Source of the DNA: Pseudomonas sp. DG56-2
Lineage (GTDB): Bacteria; Pseudomonadota; Gammaproteobacteria; Pseudomonadales; Pseudomonadaceae
Direction of reading: 5' to 3'
Assembly (NCBI RefSeq): GCF_004803755.1
Contig: NZ_CP032311.1
Coordinates: 3,798,501 to 3,862,500, forward strand
DNA length: 64,000 nucleotides
This document shows, one piece after another, positions 29,807 to 38,480 of the stretch. The position numbers and the translations under genes were made by a program. Under the pieces are notes generated by a model that worked only from the letters and a program-made list of their open reading frames with translations, made no database searches and had not been told where the DNA came from. The stretch's first letter is position 1. Each line of letters starts with the position of its first letter.

Positions 29807-30196
29807 ATGTATAACCAGCAACAGGCAGGGATCGCCACCAGACCAGTGCGCAAGGCTCGCCAAGTGCTGCCGGTAGTAAAAATCGACGGCGGCGAAAGCG
29901 AGCGCCCGGGCAACGAACATATCCGCGAACTACTGAGGTCGTTCGGGCTTCGCACCAGCCTGATCCGCCTCAAGGTGATCGACGCCTTGCACTCGGCCCA
30001 CCGCAATGGGCGCAGCATCGGCGTACGCGGTGTGCACAGTCAGCTTGAACAGCTGGACATTCCGCTGTCATTTCTAAGCGTTCGTGAAGTGCTCAAGCGC
30101 TTGTGCACTGAAGGCGTAATCAGCATGGACAACGAAAAGTGCTACACCCTCAACCCCGAGGCGCGCAGCATTCTCGAACAATTCGGCCCCCGTTGA
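29807..30196 (+). CDS. Fur-N-domain-like winged-helix protein (PA2384 type)
   Basis: This 129-aa protein has a basic N-terminal stretch and one winged helix: 'HIRELLRSFGLRTSLIRLKVIDAL' (as HIRELLRSFGLRTS and LIRLKVIDAL), 'GVRGVHSQLEQL' and 'VREVLKRLCTEGVI'. This resembles the DNA-binding half of Fur without the metal-binding half. In P. aeruginosa a protein of this kind (PA2384) is next to pvdQ and has been linked to the iron response; the same pairing is seen here. AAAAGGAG with 7 nt spacing selects ATG 29807 over ATG 29789. It is divergent from pvdQ. Confidence 0.82.
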   Translation: MYNQQQAGIATRPVRKARQVLPVVKIDGGESERPGNEHIRELLRSFGLRTSLIRLKVIDALHSAHRNGRSIGVRGVHSQLEQLDIPLSFLSVREVLKRLCTEGVISMDNEKCYTLNPEARSILEQFGPR

Positions 30197-30232
30197 GCGA
30201 AAGGCCGGCAACGAGCCGGCCGCGCAGATCAT

Positions 30233-30421
30233 TCAGATTTTGACCTTGCGTCGCATGATGCCGTTGATCACCACCACCGCGACCGCGACACCGATAGCGA
30301 TGTACTGGAACACTTGCTCGCTGATCGTGCCTTGCTTTTGCAGGTAGGACAGGCCGAGCATGATCCCCAGCACCAGCAGGGAGATCAGGATGGAGTATTT
30401 CAGGCGTTGACCTTGAGTCAT
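30233..30421 (-). CDS. Small two-TM membrane protein
   Basis: This 62-aa protein has two hydrophobic helices ('YSILISLLVLGIMLGLSYL' and 'VFQYIAIGVAVAVVVINGI') and a basic C-terminus (MRRKVKI). AAGGA lies 7 nt before ATG 30419-30421, so translation is well supported. The family is unknown to me. It converges with the PA2384-like gene. Confidence 0.75.
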   Translation of the reverse strand: MTQGQRLKYSILISLLVLGIMLGLSYLQKQGTISEQVFQYIAIGVAVAVVVINGIMRRKVKI

Positions 30422-30796
30422 TGGTATTTCCTTGCGACTTCGGGATATGTGGCCCAGAACGGCCTGCTCGTATCATACAACGCGCCCATGATCCGGGCGG
30501 ACAATTTCCTTTTCCCGTCAATCGACCTGGCACCGGTCTCGGACCGATAAGCCTGTTGCTCATGCGTCTGACCGCTGGGCATGGGTTGGCCAACCATGCA
30601 CCATGCATTTATGCCATTAGACTGAGCAATCAAGGCTTAGCGACGTGTCCGGCATAACCTTCCTAAGCAACACGCCCTTGTTGCCTACAAATCACATACC
30701 CGATGCCCACCGCCCTTGCTGCGCTTGCAGCCTGTTATGAGCGGCGCGGATGTTCAACCATGAGGGCGTCAAGTTAACTCCAACAAGGAAGTCATC
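30422..30796. other. Intergenic region before the Mor-type gene
   Basis: This 375 bp stretch holds no gene I can support. Features are a perfect 12-bp palindrome GGTTGGCCAACC at 30584-30595 and a short ATGCACC/ATGCATT repeat just after it. A minus-strand frame at 30418-30633 overlaps the next gene as ATGA but has a TTG start and no ribosome site. The promoter of the Mor-type gene was not recognised. Confidence 0.45.
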
Positions 30797-31189
30797 ATGG
30801 AACTGCGCGACCTCGAACGTATCGACATTCACCAACTTCCCCATTCACTGCAGATGCTCATTGAATGCCTGGGCATCGAAAATGCCTACAACCTCACCAA
30901 TGCCTTTGGTGGCCGCCCCAAATACATTCCCAAGCATCGTGAACGGACTGCTCTGGCCCAGGTGCTCCCCGCCCATGCACTCGATGCCTTGATCAAACGC
31001 TATGCTGGCATGGCGCTGGAAATTCCCAAGGTCGACCATTTCCTGCGCCAGTTGCGCAATCAGCAAATTCAGCAGGAAAGCGCCAAAGGTTTGTCACGCA
31101 GCATGCTGGCCAACAAATACGGTTTGAGCTTGCGCCAGATCGGCAACATCCGCCGGCAGGAGCCCTGCGCGCACCCCTTGAGCCAGTGA
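30797..31189 (+). CDS. Mor/C-type transcription activator (phage Mu middle-gene type)
   Basis: This 130-aa protein fits the Mor family: an N-terminal dimerisation part, then 'LSRSMLANKYGLSLRQIGNI' (residues about 99-118), the helix-turn-helix typical of Mu Mor and C. AAGGAAG lies about 6 nt before ATG 30797. No other Mu-like gene is near, so it is an orphan, perhaps domesticated, regulator. It converges with tamB across a stem-loop. Confidence 0.82.
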   Translation: MELRDLERIDIHQLPHSLQMLIECLGIENAYNLTNAFGGRPKYIPKHRERTALAQVLPAHALDALIKRYAGMALEIPKVDHFLRQLRNQQIQQESAKGLSRSMLANKYGLSLRQIGNIRRQEPCAHPLSQ

Positions 31190-31208
31190 ATACTTGCTTC
31201 ACTCACCG

Positions 31209-31252
31209 GCGCAATGGTGACAGCAACGAGGTCATCGAGGCTGTCACCGCGC
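31209..31252. terminator. Stem-loop between the Mor-type gene and tamB
   Basis: GGTGACAGC at 31216-31224 pairs with GCTGTCACC at 31240-31248 around a 15-nt loop; GCGC at 31209-31212 and 31249-31252 extend it past a 3-nt bulge. There is no T-run. Its position between convergent genes suggests 3'-end protection or termination in both directions. Confidence 0.5.
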
Positions 31253-31266
31253 CACAATAGCGACCG

Positions 31267-34200
31267 TCAGAAGTCGCGTTTGTAGAAAATGTCCAGAGAG
31301 CTTGCCAGGCCACTGGCGGCCTCCAGATAAACCTTCTTGCTCAACTTGTAGCGCAACGCGACGGTGTTGACAGGCTCGAACACACCCACCCCGTACCTTA
31401 GGCTCAAACGTTCGGTAAGGTTGCCGCTGGCGACCACACTGGTGCTGTTACCGCTGCCTTCAGTATCCAACTGGAAATCATCGATGCCCAGGCTCGACGC
31501 CAGGCTCCCGGTAACCCCGGCGCTGGTCGCCAGCCCGAGGCCAAGGGCCGCTTCGGCAAGCATGTTGTTGTCCTCACCGCTAGTGCCCAGCGGCCGGCCC
31601 ATGACCAGATACGAGAGTGCTTGCTCCTGGCTCATGGCCGGTTCGGAAAACACTTGCGTGGTGGGCTGTTCGGCACTGCCGCTCAAGCGGATACCAGCAA
31701 TGACATCATCGGTCTGGCGGATCGCCTCGATGTCCAGGTAAGGCTGATCGATAGGCCCGGCAAACAGCAGTCGTGCACGACGAATCGTCAGCCGCTGACC
31801 ATAAGCACGGTAGCGACCATCAGCCAGGCTGAGCTCGCCACGGGTATCCAGGTTGTCGCCGATATGCACATGCCCGAGAAGATTGGCGGTCAGTCCAAAG
31901 CCACTGAATGATAGCTTGTCGCTGCCCACTTCAACATCGATGTCCATGGCCACGGCCATCGGCGCCTTGCCCTCTTCGGTCTGATGACCAACGATGACCG
32001 TGTCATCGGAAACCTTGACCGTCGATGGCGGCAGCTCACGTACGGTGATCTTGCCCTTGGGCACCCGCACCTTCCCAGATACCGCCAACTTGTCCTCAAG
32101 CAGCGTTATTTTCAGGTCCGGTTCTACCTCAAGGTTTGCATAGGGCTCGACAGTGACTGGCAGGCGCTGACCTTGCAATTGAAGGTCGACCGCCAACGCT
32201 CGTCCCCAGCCGATCTGGCCACGCAAACTGCCTTGGCCGGCTTCACCACTTTTCCAGGCGCCGTCGAGCAGGACCCGCTCACCCGCGATCAATGCTTGCA
32301 GTCGCAGGTCTTTAAGGCTGATTGGCAATTCTGCGCCAGCCACTTCACCGCCAGTAAGGTTCAAGCTGCCATTGACCTGGGGCTGGAGCAAAGTACCTGA
32401 GAGCTGACCGCTGCCATTGAGTTGTCCGGCCAGCCGCTCGACCATGGGGGCAAATGGACGCGCGATGGCCAAATCCAGCCCGGTCAGGCGGAAATCGCCA
32501 GTCAAAGGTTTGTTGCGGGCTACCGGGTCGAGACGGGTGACCACTGACAGCTCGCCCAAGCGTTCACCTTTGAAGTTCAGGCGAGTATCAACCCGGCGAG
32601 GCGACAGGTCGCTTTGCAGGCGCAGGGTTTGATACGGAAAATCGAGCCATTGGCCCTTTTCACGCAGGCGCAGAGTGCCACCGCTGGCGTCGACGATGAT
32701 GGTGCCTTTCGGGCCGCTGGCCGGAACATCCAGGTTGATGTCGGCATTGAGCAGGCCCTGCCAGGCAAAATCCTTTGGCAACCACTGGGCCAAGCTCTGC
32801 AACGGGAACTGCTTCAAGTGGTAGCGCAGGCGTGGATCCGGCGCCAGACGTTGGTCTTCACCACACAGACTCGCTTGCCCGGAACGCCAGCAATGGGCAC
32901 CAAAATCTATTTGCCCGCTGGCCAGGCGCTGCAGCTTCGCAGGCGCTTGTAGCTGCCAGTCCTGACCACCGGCCTGGATCCGGCCACTGGCAAGCCGCCC
33001 ACGCCAGTTGCTCTTGTCCAGTTGGCCATCGGCGGCCAGATCAAACTTGAGCTGAGGCCCATCCAACGCCACGTCCAATTGCTGCTGGCGGATATCACCG
33101 CGCCCCTTGGCAATGAGCGTGCCCAGGCTGGTCTCGCCCAAGCGAATGCCACCGGCTTGCAAATCGATCAGTGCACGTTGAGCCGCATCCAGGCGCGCAT
33201 CCAGCACCAAGCGCTGCAAATGGTTGTCAGCATGGGCCAACTTCTGCCCCTGCAACGTCAATGTACCCTGCGGTGCCTTCAAGGTGCCGGAGACTTCCAG
33301 CTTACCTTTCGCCTGACCTTGCAGCTGCGGCCAAAGTTGGCCGAGACGTGGCAGATCGAGATCCAATTGACCGGCCAGGCGTTGCTGCACACTGCCGCTC
33401 CCCTTGATATGGTTGTCGCCCAAGCGAATATCCAGCGTGCCCAGTGTCCAGCTCTGGCCCGCCCCCTGGGCAATCGCTTTGAGTACCGCAGGTTGTCCGC
33501 GCAAGCGCCCTTTCAAATCAAGCTCTGCATCGAGGCTGAGTTGCCCCTCCTTTATCTGCCCTTTACTACGCAGTGGGCCAGCCAGGGTGCCAGGCAGTTC
33601 GGCGAGCCAGTAGGCCGGGTTCAGCGCGGAAAGTTCGAGGGCAGCGTCCCAGGCAACAGCATCGGCAAATTGCACACCGACATTGCCCTCGAGCTTGCCT
33701 TGCCCGGCATTGAGCGCCAGTTGCGCAAAGCTGATCTGTTTCAAATCACCCTTGAATGGGCTGTTAACGCTGAACGCACCTGCAGGCCCGTCCAGATCCC
33801 CCTTGAACTCACCTTGGTAATTGCCATCACGGTACTGCACTTGACCAATGAAACGGTGCAGCGTCACTTGCGGCGCCGCTTCCAGTGGGTAGAGGCGCAG
33901 CCAAGGGAAGTCCAACCAGTCAATGGTTGCCTCGGCGTTCAAACCTTGCTGCCAATCGACGTTGGCCGTGAGTTTGAGGCGCTTGTCTGCACTGGCGGTG
34001 AGATCCAGCGCACTCAATTGCGCGCCCTTGGCGTCGACCTTACCCTGCAAGTTCAAGGCTACCGGCTCTTGCTCGGCCGGCAGACTGGCAGTGCCAAGCA
34101 ACTGATAGCCACTTTGCAGGTTGCCCTGGGCACTAAGCTCAAGGTTGTTCAATTGCACGGTGTCAGGCAGGTCGGCAGCGGGCTTGAACGCCTGCGCGCT

Positions 34201-34941
34201 AATCTGCAACTTCGCTGGCAGTTGCTCGGTCAACGCTTGCAGCTCGCCCTTGAGCCGCGCGTTCAGATAGCCGCTGCTGTTACCGGTGATCTTCAGCGTT
34301 TTCTGCAGTTCGCCGTTGATCTGCAAAGCCAGTTGCCATTGCTGGTTATCAACCTTGGGTAACTGCAACTGCCCCTCAAGCTGCAACGGCCAGTCGCCCT
34401 CGGGCTGGAGCAGACCTTGCAGACTCAAATGCAAGTCGTCGCGCTGTAACTGCAGGCTATCGATCTGCAAACCGCCAACGGTCCAATGCGCTGCCAGTTG
34501 CAACTGGCTCAACTGTTCATTGCCATCGAGGCGCAAATGGCCAATGCGTACCTCGCCCAACTCGATCGCTACGGGGAGCTTCAGGGCCGGCAGTTGTACA
34601 GGCCCGCTATCAGACTCGGATTCACTCGGGGCGAAGGCAAGATTTACCTGATCGGCTTGCAAACGCTCGATGCACAATGTCATGCGCAGAAGGCAGGAAG
34701 GTGACCAGGAAAAGACCGGCGCCACCAGCTCGACCCGATTCCCGCCCTGCTCCCACACCACGCGATCGGCCTGCCAACCACCGGCCAGGCGCCCCTGAAA
34801 CGTCTCCAACTGCAGACCCGGAACCATTCCCAGGGCCCAGCGGCTACCTGCTTGGCTTCCCAGTATCAGGCCCACCGCAAGGAGCACCACCAGCACCAAC
34901 GCCAACAGACCGAGGAGGAAGTTTCTAATGATGCGACTCAC
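31267..34941 (-). CDS. tamB: Translocation and assembly module protein TamB
   Basis: TamB (1224 aa) is an inner-membrane-anchored, beta-helical AsmA-like protein that spans the periplasm. With TamA it helps place autotransporters and other outer-membrane proteins, and it moves phospholipids to the outer membrane. The N-terminal anchor 'FLLGLLALVLVVLLAVGLILG' (as FLLGLLALVLVV plus LLAVGLILG), repetitive beta-rich body and C-terminal DUF490 region ('GVGVFEPVNTVALRYKLSKK', ending …LDIFYKRDF) are visible. Its ATG overlaps the tamA stop (34938-34941). The length fits the family. Confidence 0.93.
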   Translation of the reverse strand: MSRIIRNFLLGLLALVLVVLLAVGLILGSQAGSRWALGMVPGLQLETFQGRLAGGWQADRVVWEQGGNRVELVAPVFSWSPSCLLRMTLCIERLQADQVNLAFAPSESESDSGPVQLPALKLPVAIELGEVRIGHLRLDGNEQLSQLQLAAHWTVGGLQIDSLQLQRDDLHLSLQGLLQPEGDWPLQLEGQLQLPKVDNQQWQLALQINGELQKTLKITGNSSGYLNARLKGELQALTEQLPAKLQISAQAFKPAADLPDTVQLNNLELSAQGNLQSGYQLLGTASLPAEQEPVALNLQGKVDAKGAQLSALDLTASADKRLKLTANVDWQQGLNAEATIDWLDFPWLRLYPLEAAPQVTLHRFIGQVQYRDGNYQGEFKGDLDGPAGAFSVNSPFKGDLKQISFAQLALNAGQGKLEGNVGVQFADAVAWDAALELSALNPAYWLAELPGTLAGPLRSKGQIKEGQLSLDAELDLKGRLRGQPAVLKAIAQGAGQSWTLGTLDIRLGDNHIKGSGSVQQRLAGQLDLDLPRLGQLWPQLQGQAKGKLEVSGTLKAPQGTLTLQGQKLAHADNHLQRLVLDARLDAAQRALIDLQAGGIRLGETSLGTLIAKGRGDIRQQQLDVALDGPQLKFDLAADGQLDKSNWRGRLASGRIQAGGQDWQLQAPAKLQRLASGQIDFGAHCWRSGQASLCGEDQRLAPDPRLRYHLKQFPLQSLAQWLPKDFAWQGLLNADINLDVPASGPKGTIIVDASGGTLRLREKGQWLDFPYQTLRLQSDLSPRRVDTRLNFKGERLGELSVVTRLDPVARNKPLTGDFRLTGLDLAIARPFAPMVERLAGQLNGSGQLSGTLLQPQVNGSLNLTGGEVAGAELPISLKDLRLQALIAGERVLLDGAWKSGEAGQGSLRGQIGWGRALAVDLQLQGQRLPVTVEPYANLEVEPDLKITLLEDKLAVSGKVRVPKGKITVRELPPSTVKVSDDTVIVGHQTEEGKAPMAVAMDIDVEVGSDKLSFSGFGLTANLLGHVHIGDNLDTRGELSLADGRYRAYGQRLTIRRARLLFAGPIDQPYLDIEAIRQTDDVIAGIRLSGSAEQPTTQVFSEPAMSQEQALSYLVMGRPLGTSGEDNNMLAEAALGLGLATSAGVTGSLASSLGIDDFQLDTEGSGNSTSVVASGNLTERLSLRYGVGVFEPVNTVALRYKLSKKVYLEAASGLASSLDIFYKRDF

Positions 34942-36680
34942 AGTTCCGGCCCCATGGAGAAGTGCAGACGGATACCGCCGTCGTCATCCAGCGCATGGGC
35001 CAGATCCAGACGCAACGGCCCGACTGGAGATACCCACCTGACACCGATGCCAACACCGGTCTTGAGGCTTGGGAACTCCAAATTGTTGAATGAATTACCC
35101 TGATCGACAAAGGTTGCCACGCGCCATTTCTCGACGACTTCGTATTGATATTCAGCACTGCCGGCAACCAGGTAACGGCCACCGATACGATCGCCATCGG
35201 AGTTCTCCGGCGACAGGCTCTGGTAGTCATAACCCCGCACGCTCTGGTCACCACCGGCAAAGAAGCGCAGCGATGGCGGCATCGAACTCTGGTAGTCGTT
35301 GGTGGCGCTGCCGCCGAACTGAATACGCCCCAGAAAGCGGTGCTTCTGGCCCAGGGTGGCAAGCCCTTTGAGCACTACGTTGGCATGCAACAGGTTGGTA
35401 TCCGATACCAAGCCTTCTTTGGCGGCCTGCACATCGAACTGCAGACGGTATCCATTGTGCGGATCGATGCGGTTGTCGCTGCGCAAGTAGGAATAGCTGA
35501 CACCCGGCATCAGCAAGTTACTCAAGCCCGAGTCGTCACCCAGACGATATTCTTCGCGCTGGTATTTGAGCGACAGCACGCGCTGCCAGCCACTGGGCAA
35601 CTTGCTGTGCCATTCGGGGCCGACGGTGAGCAACTTGCTCAAGGTGTCAGTGCCGGCAATTTCTTCGTTCTGGTAGCCACCGGCAAAACGAAATTTATCG
35701 GTCAATGGTGGGTCCAGCGGAATGTCGTACCACAGCCCAACGTTCTGGCGCGGTGCCGACAATTCTGTTTCCCAACCATAACTATGGCCTTGCGGATTGA
35801 CCCAGTGACGGGTCCAGTTGGCCTTGCCGCGAGGCCCGACGTCAGTCGAAAAACCCAGGCCCAGGCCCATGGTCCTCGGCTTGCGGGTGGTCAGTTGCAC
35901 CGCCACGGGAATGGTCTGCTGAACTGCAGCGGTGGGCGCAGCATCGACCCGCACCCCTTCGAAATAGCCACTGGATTGCAGGGCATTATTGAGTTCGGCG
36001 ATCAGCTCGGAATCGTACGGCGTGTCGGCCTTGAACGGCACCATGCGTTGAAGCAGCGAGTCGTCGAAAGGTGTGTCACCGGCGAAATTGACTGCGCCCA
36101 GTCGATAACGCGGTCCACTGTCATAGACCAACTCGATATCGGCGACACCTGCCTGAGGATCAACCGCCAGGCGTTGACGAACAAAATGCCCACTGAAAAA
36201 ACCGTAGCGTGCAGCCTGGTTTTGAATCAGCCGCTTGGCATCGTCGTAGTGCCCATGGTTGAGTACGGCGCCTGAACGCAAGGCCTTGCTGTTGGGGATG
36301 CGGAAGGCTTTGAGCTCACTTGCCGGGCCTTCTATGCGCACGGTGACGTCGCGCAGGTGCACGGGCTCTCCCGGCTCGATGGTAAGGACCAGTTGCGGAT
36401 CCTTGTCGGCCTTTGCTGGCGGTTTGACCTCGCTGTCGATTTGCGCCTGGTAAAAACCCAGCGCCTGGGCAGCCTTGCGGGCCTGCTCGACAGCCCCGCG
36501 ACTAAAGCGCAGCAGCGCCTCTTCATCGCGTTTACCAAGGCTGCCGATGTAGCCTTCGACATTGGCCTTGAGTTCGTTATTGGCAGGTTTGACCTTTACC
36601 ACCAGTTCGCTCTGCGCATAGGCGGCGGCGCTGGTGAACAATAAAATCAAACCGCAGGTGAATCGTCCTGAATACGTCAT
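34938..36680 (-). CDS. tamA: Translocation and assembly module protein TamA
   Basis: TamA (580 aa) is an Omp85-family outer-membrane protein. A signal peptide ends near 'AAAYA' (residue about 22), three POTRA domains span about 25-265, and a 16-strand barrel follows with the Omp85 motif 'SVRGYDYQSLSP' and a 'VSPVGPLRLDLAHAL' strand near the C-terminus. The ribosome site is weak; it may be coupled to the upstream acetyltransferase gene, 57 bp away. It overlaps tamB by four bases. Confidence 0.94.
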   Translation of the reverse strand: MTYSGRFTCGLILLFTSAAAYAQSELVVKVKPANNELKANVEGYIGSLGKRDEEALLRFSRGAVEQARKAAQALGFYQAQIDSEVKPPAKADKDPQLVLTIEPGEPVHLRDVTVRIEGPASELKAFRIPNSKALRSGAVLNHGHYDDAKRLIQNQAARYGFFSGHFVRQRLAVDPQAGVADIELVYDSGPRYRLGAVNFAGDTPFDDSLLQRMVPFKADTPYDSELIAELNNALQSSGYFEGVRVDAAPTAAVQQTIPVAVQLTTRKPRTMGLGLGFSTDVGPRGKANWTRHWVNPQGHSYGWETELSAPRQNVGLWYDIPLDPPLTDKFRFAGGYQNEEIAGTDTLSKLLTVGPEWHSKLPSGWQRVLSLKYQREEYRLGDDSGLSNLLMPGVSYSYLRSDNRIDPHNGYRLQFDVQAAKEGLVSDTNLLHANVVLKGLATLGQKHRFLGRIQFGGSATNDYQSSMPPSLRFFAGGDQSVRGYDYQSLSPENSDGDRIGGRYLVAGSAEYQYEVVEKWRVATFVDQGNSFNNLEFPSLKTGVGIGVRWVSPVGPLRLDLAHALDDDGGIRLHFSMGPEL

Positions 36681-36737
36681 AGGCGCGGATGCTACCAGAG
36701 CTTGGCGCCAGCATGGAGTCCGAGGCTCTGCGACCGA

Positions 36738-37397
36738 TTACGCAGACGCGAAGGAGGCACGTTGAGATGGCTGCGGATTTGGGTGAAAAAATACGTGTTC
36801 CCGAACAGGTCCTACGGCAATTTCGCCAATTTCCTGATAGCCCTGGCGCTGATAAAACGCCAGATAGTGTTCATTTCCAGTGTCGAGTACGACACCTTGC
36901 GAGTTTTCGTCTTCAGCACACCAATCGTGAACCGCTTGCAACAATTGCTCTCCGTACTGCTTGCCCTGAAACTGTGGATGAATACCCAGCAGCGGCAGTA
37001 CATGTACAGCGTCGCCCGGTAAACAAGCCATCAGCGCCGCTTGATAATCCAGGAACCGGCGAGTGCAGCGAAAACCGGTACTCAGGACCATCCGCATGCG
37101 CCAGACCCAACTCTCGGTCACTCCCAGACGGCGCTGCGGCGGTGCAATCAGGGCAATCCCCACCAGACGATCATCGACCAGTAACCCCAAGGCGGGAAAG
37201 TCTTGCAGGAAGTGCTGCTTGACCAGTTCGCGCACCGTCGCGCGGATGCGCTGGTCATACCCGGGGCGCTGCGATTCGAACAGGAACGCATACGTAGGTT
37301 CATGGCGATAGGCGTGATACAGCAACGAACGTGCCTCGCGGCTGTAACCACCATCAAGCAAGCGGATCTGAGCCGGGGCAGCAGTCGATTCGGTCAT
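36738..37397 (-). CDS. GNAT-family N-acetyltransferase
   Basis: This 219-aa protein has the GNAT fold signature: '[23 protein letters not shown]' with the acetyl-CoA loop Q-x-x-G-K/Q ('QGKQYGEQL'), then '[17 protein letters not shown]'. The substrate is unknown. The frame is open to 37472, but GGAGG about 9 nt upstream selects ATG 37395-37397. It lies upstream of tamA on the same strand and is divergent from xthA. Confidence 0.85.
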   Translation of the reverse strand: MTESTAAPAQIRLLDGGYSREARSLLYHAYRHEPTYAFLFESQRPGYDQRIRATVRELVKQHFLQDFPALGLLVDDRLVGIALIAPPQRRLGVTESWVWRMRMVLSTGFRCTRRFLDYQAALMACLPGDAVHVLPLLGIHPQFQGKQYGEQLLQAVHDWCAEDENSQGVVLDTGNEHYLAFYQRQGYQEIGEIAVGPVREHVFFHPNPQPSQRASFASA

Positions 37398-37559
37398 TCG
37401 GACAAACCTCCACAAATGGGCATTCATTGCCTTCGAGGCGTACATTGCGCCGACGTTCACCCCGAGCACCACGTTAGCAGCCTATCGGATGGCGCGCCAT
37501 GCTGGTCGCAGCAGTCGATGTCGGCTAGGATTCCAGCTTTTATCAGGATTGTTTTGGCC

Positions 37560-38372
37560 ATGAAGATCGTCTCGTTCAACATCAACGGCCTGCGCGCACG
37601 GCCTCATCAGTTGGCGGCGCTGATCGAAAAGCATCAACCGGATGTTATCGGCCTGCAGGAAACCAAGGTCAGCGACGAGCAGTTTCCGTTGGCCGATATC
37701 CAGGCGCTGGGTTATCACGTGCACTTTCATGGCCAGAAAGGTCATTACGGCGTTGCCTTGCTCTCGCGCCAGGCACCGCTGAGCCTGCATAAAGGCTTCG
37801 CCAGCGATGATGAAGACGCTCAACGGCGTTTTATCTGGGGTACCTTCGCCGATGCTGACGGCACACCTATCACCATCATGAACGGCTATTTCCCCCAAGG
37901 CGAAAGCCGAGACCATCCGACCAAGTTTCCGGCCAAGGCGCGTTTTTACAGCGACCTGCAAGCGCTGCTGGAAAGTCAGTTCAAAAACGATCAGCCGGTC
38001 GTGGTAATGGGTGATGTGAACATCTCCCCCGAAGACTGTGACATCGGCATTGGCGCCGACAACGCCAAGCGTTGGCTCAAGACCGGCAAATGCAGCTTCT
38101 TGCCCGAGGAGCGTGAATGGATGGCCCGCCTGAAGAACTGGGGCCTGGTCGATAGTTTCCGTCATCTACATCCGGAAGTCGCAGACCGTTTCAGTTGGTT
38201 CGACTACCGCAGTCGCGGCTTTGAAGACGAACCCAAGCGCGGCCTGCGCATCGACTTGATCATGACCTCCCAGGGTTTGCTGCCACGCATCAAGGCAGCC
38301 GGCGTCGACTACGATCTGCGCGCCATGGAAAAACCATCGGACCATGCGCCGATCTGGCTGGAACTGGCATAA
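37560..38372 (+). CDS. xthA: Exodeoxyribonuclease III
   Basis: This 270-aa protein has the length and motifs of XthA: '[14 protein letters not shown]', the metal-binding Glu in '[11 protein letters not shown]', '[10 protein letters not shown]', '[13 protein letters not shown]' and '[10 protein letters not shown]' with the catalytic His near the C-terminus. It cleaves 5' to abasic sites and removes 3' blocks in base-excision repair. The frame opens at 37203, but only ATG 37560 gives the family N-terminus ([10 protein letters not shown]). Confidence 0.96.
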   Translation: MKIVSFNINGLRARPHQLAALIEKHQPDVIGLQETKVSDEQFPLADIQALGYHVHFHGQKGHYGVALLSRQAPLSLHKGFASDDEDAQRRFIWGTFADADGTPITIMNGYFPQGESRDHPTKFPAKARFYSDLQALLESQFKNDQPVVVMGDVNISPEDCDIGIGADNAKRWLKTGKCSFLPEEREWMARLKNWGLVDSFRHLHPEVADRFSWFDYRSRGFEDEPKRGLRIDLIMTSQGLLPRIKAAGVDYDLRAMEKPSDHAPIWLELA

Positions 38373-38411
38373 GCCGGGGCTTCAGGGCAAATGTGCAGGG
38401 CAGTTGGCTGA

Positions 38412-38440
38412 TCGTCATCTAACAGTCATCCAACTGTCTT
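38412..38440 (+). promoter_or_regulatory. PHO box: three tandem half-sites
   Basis: TCGTCAT (38412-38418), CAGTCAT (38423-38429) and CTGTCTT (38434-38440) are 7-mers in an 11-bp repeat with 4-nt spacers, matching the CTGTCAT PhoB half-site at 5, 6 and 6 of 7 positions. TATCCC at 38450-38455 is a possible -10. Transcription would begin near 38462. Confidence 0.82.
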
Positions 38441-38480
38441 AATCTGCGGTATCCCCTTTGCCTGAAGAGTGCCCACCGGC

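Noticed and set aside
30418..30633. 71-codon minus-strand ORF overlapping the two-TM gene as ATGA
   Set aside because: It needs a TTG start without a ribosome site and the region has overlapping frames on both strands; not enough support.
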